Assembly (NCBI GenBank): GCA_046597185.1
Contig: JBKJLF010000070.1
Location: 1-5,657, forward strand
DNA length: 5,657 bases
DNA from: CAMBDR01 sp046597185
GTDB lineage: Bacteria; Pseudomonadota; Gammaproteobacteria; Burkholderiales; Burkholderiaceae_D
Direction: 5' to 3'
The notes below the pieces were generated by a model. The model worked only from the letters and a program-made list of their open reading frames with translations, had not been told where the DNA came from and searched no databases. Within the stretch, counting starts at the first letter, position 1, and every line of letters starts with the position of its first letter. The translations under genes and the position numbers were made by a program. Shown piece by piece: positions 1 to 5,657 of this stretch.

Positions 1-259
1 AGGCGACATCCGCGATTACGTGAAAAAGAAGAAAATTAGCGGCGGAACGCGTAGCGACTCCGGTCGAAAGTGCCGGGACACTTTTACCAGTTTGAAAAAA
101 ACATGCCGAAAACTCGGCATTTCATTCTGGAAATACTTGCTCGACCGAACTTCAAACATTGGCCAGATTTCATTTCTGCTCGACATCGTAGAGCAACGCA
201 TCGCGGCCTCTTGAGTTGTTGCCGTGTGCGTGCATGCCACGGCTTATTGAGGTGTTACA
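1..259 (+). mobile_element. Right end of an IS66-like insertion sequence, cut by the window start
   Basis: This is the distal part of an insertion sequence: the last 70 codons of its transposase (stop at 212-214), then about 45 non-coding bases ending in TTACA at 255-259. IS66-family elements usually have terminal inverted repeats starting TGTAA, so TTACA is the expected form of a right end. A 6-bp inverted repeat, GCCGTG at 221-226 and CACGGC at 238-243, lies just inside the end. The next base begins codons that belong to an unrelated gene, which supports 259/260 as the junction. IS66 elements normally duplicate 8 bp of target; here that would be 260-267, but the other copy is outside the window and cannot be checked. 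The exact end is inferred, not proven. Confidence 0.65.
2..214 (+). CDS. IS66-like transposase, C-terminal fragment (5' end outside the window)
   Basis: Seventy residues of an open frame that enters from the window start and stops with TGA at 212-214. The sequence begins GDIRDYVKKKKISGG, followed by TRSDSGRKCRDTF, then SLKKTCRKLG and FWKYLLDR. This order (acidic/arginine start, K-x-SGG-x-R, then a basic helix with S-L-K-K-T-x-R-K) resembles the C-terminal end of IS66-type DDE transposases, after the last catalytic acidic residue. The catalytic core is not visible, so activity cannot be judged. The GTG at 20-22 is an internal codon and should not be taken as a start. The family call rests on recall of conserved motifs; another IS family with a similar C-terminus is possible. 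Confidence 0.7.
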   Translation, partial: GDIRDYVKKKKISGGTRSDSGRKCRDTFTSLKKTCRKLGISFWKYLLDRTSNIGQISFLLDIVEQRIAAS

Positions 260-675
260 AAATTAGCAGATCATGTACCATTCCCGCTGGGAAAAAACGC
301 TTCTTTCCGCTCATTAATATGGTGTACTGGCCCCAAAGAGGGGATAAGTCGCTCACCTGCGCAGATACCAAGGCCACCGCCACCCTGAACAATGACACGG
401 CACTTGACCTGTTCGCTGAACTTGACGGCGCGCCCATTGCCGACCCTAAACAATATCGGGTCGCGTCCGACAAATGCTTTGATGTCTTCGCCCGTGTGCC
501 CGCCGCGTTGCAACCATACAAGGCCTTTCCTTCGGCAACCGATGGATTTTGGTTACTGTTAAAGCCCTTGTCGCGTGGCGAACATACGCTGAAGTTTGGC
601 GGCAAGTATAACCGCGAATCGGGGCAGTACGGGCGTATGGTACAAGACATTGAGTACACCCTGTTGGTCCAATAA
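260..675 (+). pseudogene. 5'-truncated gene for a probable exported protein of unknown function
   Basis: An open frame runs from the IS junction to TAA at 673-675 and gives about 137 residues. It contains SCTIPAGKKRFFPLIN near its beginning, LFAELDGAPI and YRVASDKCFDVF in the middle, and DGFWLLLKPLSRGEHTLKFGG near the end. I recall this order (a Cys-x-x-Pro-x-Gly-Lys...Phe-Phe-Pro block, then DG-W-L-L-PLS-G-HT-x-FGG) from secreted bacterial proteins of unknown function, which are longer at the N-terminus and carry a signal peptide. Here both the signal peptide and the first part are missing. The ATG at 319-321 lies inside the conserved block and has no ribosome binding site, so it is not a credible native start. 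The insertion sequence ending at 259 is the likely cause. The function is unknown and the protein is probably not made in exported form. Confidence 0.6.
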
Positions 676-724
676 GCGCTAAGCCTTCAAGGTAAACCAT
701 GCTGATGATAAAAAGGTAGCCGTA

Positions 725-1445
725 ATGATTCCACCGGACAAAATACGAAGCAAACATAAGCAGTGGCTTTCTGCAGTGGCGGCAGGCCAAACCTCCGCCC
801 GCAAAGCGACGACCGACGCTCACAGCGGCTGCCTTGCTGCATTAAAACAGCTTGAGCGCAACCTTCGTGAGATTCAATACCCGGTCGAGTAAATCATCAC
901 CCCGTGCGCTGCCGTGGAGCAGGCGGTCAAAGCGCTGAAAAGCGGTACATCATTCGCCCCACCCATGGTGCTTGCCAAGTTTTGGCGGCAAATAGGCGGC
1001 GTCAGTTTCGTTGATCTGAACGAGTATACTCACTGCGAGTTCTGGGAAAAGCATGGCATTACAGCGCAATACTGCGATGGCGTCGTGATTGATGGCTGTA
1101 GTGAGGAGTGGGTTGAATATGTGGTGAGTGATTACACCGAACGAAAAGAGGATGATTACCCGTTTGATGAATCGCCTTTTTATTTTGAGTTGTCGCCAGA
1201 CGGCTATCATAAAGATAATATCAGCGGTGGTGCACCCTATGGCCTGGCACCGGGCGGCGGCTGGGTTTCGCTGTGGAAGAATTTCGAGTGGGTGGATGCA
1301 CCTGCCAGCAGTCACAGTCGAACTGATTTTTTTGGCTTACCTGCGCACCGCCATACTGGAGTGTGCCGGGTTTCCAGGCTTATACGGTGATCCGGCATTC
1401 GAGCCAATCCGTAAGCACTTGCTAAAAGATGTGGGCCTGTTTTGA
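725..1445 (+). pseudogene. Decayed gene, about 239 residues if repaired: in-frame stop plus T-run frameshift
   Basis: The first 55 codons start at ATG 725 behind an AAGG element (713-717 region) and end at TAA 890-892. The same frame then stays open to 1390 (IITPCAAVEQAVKAL, then VLAKFWRQIGGVSFVDL, FWEKHG and DGYHKDNISGGAPYG). After the run of seven T at 1327-1333, sensible coding moves to the next frame, where FLAYLRTAILECAGFPG and GDPAFEPIRKHLL follow up to TGA 1443-1445. Removing one T reads D-F-L-A-Y-L-R across the joint without a break. One gene with one nonsense codon (codon 56) and one single-base insertion explains all three pieces. The GTG at 914 could start the second piece, but no ribosome binding site precedes it. 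The P-x-V-L-x-x-F-W-x-x-x-GG block vaguely recalls SMI1/KNR4-type (SUKH) proteins; I do not assign the family. A sequencing error in the T run would leave only the stop codon to explain. Confidence 0.6.
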
Positions 1446-1485
1446 GAACCAACATGAGCGCGTATTTGCCCGGCAAGGAATAACT

Positions 1486-1596
1486 ATGATAAAACACATC
1501 ATTCAAACTATTTGCCTTCTTTCGGCAAACGGCGCAGTCACACTATTTGGCACCTTGGCCATTTCGTTGCTGATGGGAGGGCGAAAAGGTGGGTAA
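1486..1596 (+). CDS. Small hydrophobic peptide, 36 residues, overlapping the next gene
   Basis: ATG at 1486 is preceded by AAGGA at 1475-1479 with a 6-base spacer, a good ribosome binding site. The product starts MIKHIIQTICLL, has an almost uncharged stretch at about residues 5-30 (GAVTLFGTLAISLLM near its end) and finishes with the basic tail GGRKGG. That fits a single membrane-spanning helix with a basic end. Its stop, TAA 1594-1596, lies inside the next gene, which begins at GTG 1589, so the two overlap by 8 bases in different frames. The last codons also contain the next gene's ribosome binding site, an arrangement typical of translational coupling. No family is recognised. It could be a small membrane protein partner or only a leader peptide that delivers ribosomes to the downstream start. 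Confidence 0.5.
   Translation: MIKHIIQTICLLSANGAVTLFGTLAISLLMGGRKGG
1576..1580 (+). promoter_or_regulatory. Ribosome binding site GGAGG inside the 36-residue gene
   Basis: GGAGG lies 8 bases before the GTG at 1589 and fixes that codon as the start of the 263-residue membrane protein. Because it is inside the upstream small gene, ribosomes translating that gene pass over it just before terminating, which would link output of the two products. Confidence 0.6.
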
Positions 1597-2380
1597 CGAA
1601 TTATTAAATCTGCTGTTTTGGATCATGGTTTGGCTTATCGCAAGCGTGGCAAGTTTTTTCTTTAAAACACAACCATGGACAGGCGCGCGATATGCTCTTT
1701 GGGCGGTTCGTTTGAGTTTTCCGATGTTGATTGTATCGATGATTGGCTATTTCGTGTGTATCGAGCCGATTTTATTGAGATTCTCGAGTGAACGGGAAAG
1801 GGTTGGCTGGAACAAAGCTGAACAGGCATTTGGTAGTTTATGCGAGAAACATGTGCCGCAAGCCACCAAGATTTTAAAGGTCGTTGAAAACGAGTTTCCC
1901 AAACGCATTTTCATCGACCGCATTGAGTTTGGGTTCGGCCAGTTATTTGCCGTTACGCTGGCCGACTGTGTGACACGTCGGTCCACCCCTGCATGCAGTC
2001 GCCTCAAGCTCGAATCGATTGAGGGGGTGAGGTTCGCTTCAGAGGATTTTGGCCCTTGCAAGTCTGGTCGCGTGGTGGGCAGTACCACGCCGGGGATGGA
2101 TGATAGTTGCCGCCCCAAATACTGGGGCTACGCCATTGGCGAAAGCAAAGTCAGGCCTGTCGATATAGATCAGCCGACTTCAGATTACATTATCCGTGTC
2201 GGGCCTACCGTGGAAACTGGCGTGGGGTACGGAACAATCCGGAAGTATCAGATTACGTTCGAAACCAAAGAAACCCGACAAGTGCTTGCAAAAACCGAGA
2301 TCCTGAACATGAGAGCATCCTGCCCTGAGCCAGAAGAGGCAATCGCCCGGATGCTCTTGCAGGTATTTCCCCAGCAATGA
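1589..2380 (+). CDS. Membrane-anchored protein with a cysteine-containing soluble domain, unknown function
   Basis: A 263-residue protein starting at GTG, chosen because of GGAGG 8 bases upstream. Residues 5-25 (LLNLLFWIMVWLIASVASFFF) and about 37-58 (starting LWAVRLSF, ending GYFVCI) are two hydrophobic helices. The rest, from about residue 64, is a hydrophilic domain of some 200 residues. It has six cysteines (C85, C127, C136, C157, C174, C245), and C57 lies in the second helix. An even number of cysteines in a soluble domain would suit disulfides and a periplasmic location. However, with two helices both the N-terminus and the domain would be on the same side, so the topology is uncertain. 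FIDRIEFGFGQLFAVTLADC and the Y-x-I-T-F-E-T-K-E-T-R strand look like a beta-rich fold. I do not recognise a family. The stop is followed by a weak hairpin, so the pair with the 36-residue gene may form its own transcript. Confidence 0.75.
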   Translation: MGNELLNLLFWIMVWLIASVASFFFKTQPWTGARYALWAVRLSFPMLIVSMIGYFVCIEPILLRFSSERERVGWNKAEQAFGSLCEKHVPQATKILKVVENEFPKRIFIDRIEFGFGQLFAVTLADCVTRRSTPACSRLKLESIEGVRFASEDFGPCKSGRVVGSTTPGMDDSCRPKYWGYAIGESKVRPVDIDQPTSDYIIRVGPTVETGVGYGTIRKYQITFETKETRQVLAKTEILNMRASCPEPEEAIARMLLQVFPQQ

Positions 2381-2383
2381 GTA

Positions 2384-2397
2384 GCGCTTTCAAGCGC
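2384..2397 (+). terminator. Weak hairpin after the membrane protein gene
   Basis: GCGCTT and AAGCGC (2384-2389 and 2392-2397) form a compact inverted repeat three bases after the stop at 2380, with a realistic loop of about four bases (TTCA). Only AATTT follows, not a real T run. It could slow or stop transcription before the lipoprotein gene, but it is not a canonical intrinsic terminator. Confidence 0.25.
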
Positions 2398-2416
2398 AAT
2401 TTGGTGTGGTACGGCT

Positions 2417-2446
2417 TTGGATGCAATACAATTGTCAACATAAAAT
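2417..2446 (+). promoter_or_regulatory. Possible sigma-70-type promoter for the lipoprotein gene
   Basis: TTGGAT (2417-2422) and TAAAAT (2441-2446) are separated by 18 bases. The -10 box matches the consensus at five of six positions; the -35 box matches only in TTG. The expected start point near 2453 would leave a leader of about 40 bases with GGAAG at 2480-2484 before ATG 2492. The position is sensible, but the prediction rests on sequence similarity alone. Confidence 0.35.
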
Positions 2447-2491
2447 TCAAATTGCTACCCCTTTTCGACATTTAACTATGGAAGTACCGCC

Positions 2492-3079
2492 ATGAAAAAG
2501 ATTTTCATCGCATTCTCACTGGCCTGTGTGGCATTACTTTCGGGCTGCCTTATTCCAGAGCATTTTGTAGCAAAAATCGAGATTCAGCCAGACGCGAGTT
2601 ACACCTTCCACTATGCCGGTACGGCGGTTCATGGCTTGGCTGCGGCAGAAATCAAGAAAAACGGATCGTTGTCAGAGAAATCCCAAAACGGCTACAAGCT
2701 GGAAGCCGACAAAATGACCAAGAACCAAGAGATTCGCCGCGCGGCCTACAAAGGCAATGGGCGCTATGAACTGGAGATCGAGAGCAAGAAAAAGCCCGGT
2801 GAAGCGCTACGCATGTTCGACATTTTTATGGTGAATACAGGCAAAGATGGTGTGATGACCATCGCCTCCAGCGAGGTGCCAGAAAAGGGCAAGCAGGCCC
2901 TTGAGCAACTCGGCATCACCATCGATGGCACGCTGGAAGTGCGTTTGCCCAGGAATGCCGAGATAATTTCAAGCAATGCAACGTCCATCCCCACTTTCTT
3001 TGGCCTGTTTGGCGCATATTCGTGGAAAATCGGCCGCATCGATCAACGGCCCATGTTGAAGATCAAACTGAAATCATGA
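2492..3079 (+). CDS. Conserved-type lipoprotein of unknown function
   Basis: A 195-residue protein from ATG 2492, with GGAAG at 2480-2484 seven bases upstream. The N-terminus (MKKIFIAFSLACVALLSGC) is a classic lipoprotein signal: a basic start, a hydrophobic core, and lipobox L16-S17-G18-C19. Signal peptidase II should cleave before C19, leaving a lipidated protein of 177 residues. Residue +2 is leucine, not aspartate, which by the usual rule favours the outer membrane. The mature part has a Y-T-F-H-Y-x-G-T strand near residue 40, a lysine/glutamate-rich middle (DKMTKNQEIRRAAYKGNGRY), and a conserved-looking end with TLEVRLPRNAEI, SSNATS, FGLFGAYSWKIG and IDQRP. I do not recognise a named domain. 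A possible promoter lies just upstream and the next gene starts 77 bases downstream. Export is well supported; the function is unknown. Confidence 0.85.
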   Translation: MKKIFIAFSLACVALLSGCLIPEHFVAKIEIQPDASYTFHYAGTAVHGLAAAEIKKNGSLSEKSQNGYKLEADKMTKNQEIRRAAYKGNGRYELEIESKKKPGEALRMFDIFMVNTGKDGVMTIASSEVPEKGKQALEQLGITIDGTLEVRLPRNAEIISSNATSIPTFFGLFGAYSWKIGRIDQRPMLKIKLKS

Positions 3080-3156
3080 GCCTGTCGCCGTGTTAGTATT
3101 TATCCCGCGAGCTGGTTGCAAACCGGAGCGCACTTTACTTTTATGTCAGGTTCGCC

Positions 3157-3441
3157 ATGCTGCCAAGCAACTACCACGAAATGTCCGGGAATGATCAAGC
3201 CGCGCACTGGGCGGCTTACATCTATCGTGGCATGAGATGGGCTGGTGAAGATGGCTACGACGAAATCTCGATGCTTGACCGCAAAGAATTGGCCAAGTGG
3301 AAAACGCTGGATCCACAACTCGAAAAAATCATGCCAAAGATTTTGGACTGCCTCGCAGAAATGTGCCAGGAACCCAAAGACGCATTCTTTCAACGCGTCA
3401 ACCAGCAAATGGGAACAGACTTTGCTCGTTCGTCCGCATAA
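3157..3441 (+). CDS. Small acidic hypothetical protein, 94 residues
   Basis: ATG 3157 follows AGG at 3148-3150 with a 6-base spacer, a weak ribosome binding site. The product has no signal peptide or membrane segment and should be cytoplasmic. It contains HWAAYIYRGMRWAGEDGYDE near residues 17-36, then SMLDRKELAKWKTLDPQLEK, and a probably helical end (KILDCLAEMCQEPKDAFF). The pattern of charged and aromatic residues and normal codon use argue for a real gene, although its ribosome binding site and promoter are poor. The lipoprotein gene ends 77 bases upstream and the ASCH gene starts 47 bases downstream, so the three may be cotranscribed. No family is recognised and I propose no function. Confidence 0.65.
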   Translation: MLPSNYHEMSGNDQAAHWAAYIYRGMRWAGEDGYDEISMLDRKELAKWKTLDPQLEKIMPKILDCLAEMCQEPKDAFFQRVNQQMGTDFARSSA

Positions 3442-3488
3442 CTACGCGTGTGGCGCAACAGATAAACCCTATTCGTCAGGACAAACAT

Positions 3489-3959
3489 ATGGAAGCACTA
3501 CCGCTTGCCGCCGCGGTCGTTGCCAAACTGCGTGCCCGAGGCATCGCGCTGCCGCCCGGCCCGGTGCGCGTGGACGGCTATGGCGACTCGCCGGAACTGT
3601 CCGCCGCGCTGCTGGCACTGATCCGCGAAGGTCGCAAGCGGGCTGGTACGAGCTTGCTCTGGGCTATCGAAGCAGAAGGTGACGCCGTTCCGCAAGTTGG
3701 GCAAGTGGAGATCGTGCTCGATCATCAGAACCAAGCTGCGCTCATCACCCGCATCACGCAGGTGCAAGTCGTGCCATACAACCAGGTCACGGCAGAGTAC
3801 GCGGCCATTGAGGGCGAAGGCGATGGTTCGCTTCAATACTGGCGGGGGGCACACTGGGCGTTCTTCTCGCGCGAGTGTCAGCGCATTGGGCGCGAGCCAA
3901 CCGAGGCCATGCCTGTGGTTTGTAGTGTGTTTGAGGTGCTTGATGTCATTCAGCCATAA
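3489..3959 (+). CDS. ASCH-domain protein, YhfF-like
   Basis: A 156-residue cytoplasmic protein starting at ATG 3489, fixed by AGGA at 3478-3481 seven bases upstream. After an N-terminal part of about 45 residues comes an ASCH domain: GRKRAGTSLLWAIE (48-61), PQVGQVEIVLDHQ (68-80), ITRITQVQVVPYNQVTAEYA (86-105), EGEGDGSLQYWRGAHWAFFSRE (108-129) and PVVCSVFEV (142-150). The E-G-E-G-D-x-S-L-x-Y-W-R-x-x-H-W-x-F-F block is characteristic of the YhfF-like branch. ASCH folds resemble PUA domains and bind RNA or nucleosides; some members are amidohydrolases acting on N4-acetylcytidine (YqfB) and one is reported as a ribonuclease. Which activity applies here cannot be told. The N-terminal half of the gene is much richer in GC than its neighbours (45 of 60 bases at 3541-3600), which may mark a different origin. 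Confidence 0.88.
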   Translation: MEALPLAAAVVAKLRARGIALPPGPVRVDGYGDSPELSAALLALIREGRKRAGTSLLWAIEAEGDAVPQVGQVEIVLDHQNQAALITRITQVQVVPYNQVTAEYAAIEGEGDGSLQYWRGAHWAFFSRECQRIGREPTEAMPVVCSVFEVLDVIQP

Positions 3960-3995
3960 GCTGCCTGAGGATGCGGGCCAATCGCTTGAGGACAC

Positions 3996-4014
3996 CGCAC
4001 AAGCAACTTGTGCG
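3996..4014 (+). terminator. Strong hairpin downstream of the ASCH gene
   Basis: CGCACAAG (3996-4003) and CTTGTGCG (4007-4014) form a perfect 8-bp stem around the loop CAA, 37 bases after the ASCH stop. The bases after it (AGTTTGC) contain only three T in a row, so it is not a textbook intrinsic terminator. It may instead stabilise the 3' end of the mRNA, or act as a palindromic protein-binding site upstream of the cytochrome-like gene. The rest of the 193-base gap (3960-4152) holds no gene, and I saw no convincing promoter pair in it. Confidence 0.35.
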
Positions 4015-4139
4015 AGTTTGCAACATCTCAAGGTAACAAAGCGCAAATGTTCCTTGCCGACGCCTGCTGAATTGACGGACACTCGGGGCTGTTCTGCAAA
4101 AGAACGTGTTATTTCCCATTACCAATGCCGATATGATCC

Positions 4140-4145
4140 AAGGAG
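4140..4145 (+). promoter_or_regulatory. Ribosome binding site AAGGAG that decides the cytochrome start
   Basis: AAGGAG sits seven bases before ATG 4153. A second in-frame ATG at 4165 would give a more standard signal peptide start (MKKVFAAL), but it lies 19 bases from this site and has none of its own. Start 4153 is therefore preferred. The frame is open far upstream, but that part overlaps the ASCH gene in another frame. Confidence 0.7.
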
Positions 4146-4152
4146 AAATTTG

Positions 4153-5657
<1,505 letters not shown>

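Noticed and set aside
1327..1333. Programmed -1 ribosomal frameshift on T_TTT_TTT
   Set aside because: The heptamer is in the right phase, but the coding sequence that follows is in the +1 frame, so a -1 shift would not join the two pieces.
3116..3144. TTGCAA and TTTTAT as a promoter for the 94-residue gene
   Set aside because: Spacing is 17 bases, but each box matches only four of six positions and the start point would fall after the weak ribosome binding site, about six bases before the ATG.
4132..4137. TATGAT as a -10 promoter box of the cytochrome-like gene
   Set aside because: It lies only two bases before the ribosome binding site, so a transcript from it would begin within or after that site, and no -35 box is found at a proper distance.
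3679..4152. N-terminal extension of the cytochrome-like frame
   Set aside because: The frame is open here, but the first 280 bases overlap the well-supported ASCH gene in another frame, and AAGGAG plus a signal peptide mark 4153 as the start.

Overview
The window looks like a piece of a Gram-negative proteobacterial chromosome, probably a beta- or gammaproteobacterium. The grounds are a lipoprotein signal with an LSGC lipobox, a Sec-exported c-type cytochrome-like protein, an IS66-type insertion sequence end, clear AAGGAG/GGAGG ribosome binding sites and medium GC with strong local variation. No gene identifies the species. All convincing genes are on the + strand.

Layout. Positions 1-259 are the right-hand end of an insertion sequence: the C-terminus of an IS66-like transposase, then a short non-coding end finishing in TTACA. 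Directly after it, 260-675 is the 3' part of a gene for a probable exported protein whose start is missing, presumably removed or displaced by the element. Positions 725-1445 hold a second damaged gene. Its two halves become one continuous protein of about 239 residues if one in-frame TAA (890-892) is ignored and one T is removed from a run of seven (1327-1333). Positions 1486-2380 are an intact pair: a 36-residue hydrophobic peptide whose end overlaps the start of a 263-residue membrane-anchored protein rich in cysteine. Positions 2492-3079 encode an outer-membrane-type lipoprotein, 3157-3441 a small acidic protein of unknown role, and 3489-3959 an ASCH-domain protein of the YhfF type in distinctly GC-rich DNA. 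Positions 4153-5580 encode a secreted 475-residue protein with one CXXCH heme-binding motif close to its C-terminus. The window closes in an (AGTA)n tetranucleotide tract of at least 86 bases that supplies the last two codons and the stop of the cytochrome-like gene.

The genes do not form a recognisable pathway. The region reads as an accessory stretch: an insertion sequence, two decayed genes, then several single-gene units for envelope or unknown proteins, with differing base composition. Both ends lie in repeat DNA (an IS end and a microsatellite), so the window may be one assembly contig broken at repeats. I do not see a convincing new multi-gene system. The most interesting items are the small overlapping membrane gene pair, the tetranucleotide tract fused to the cytochrome-like gene, and the gene broken by a homopolymer frameshift plus a nonsense codon.
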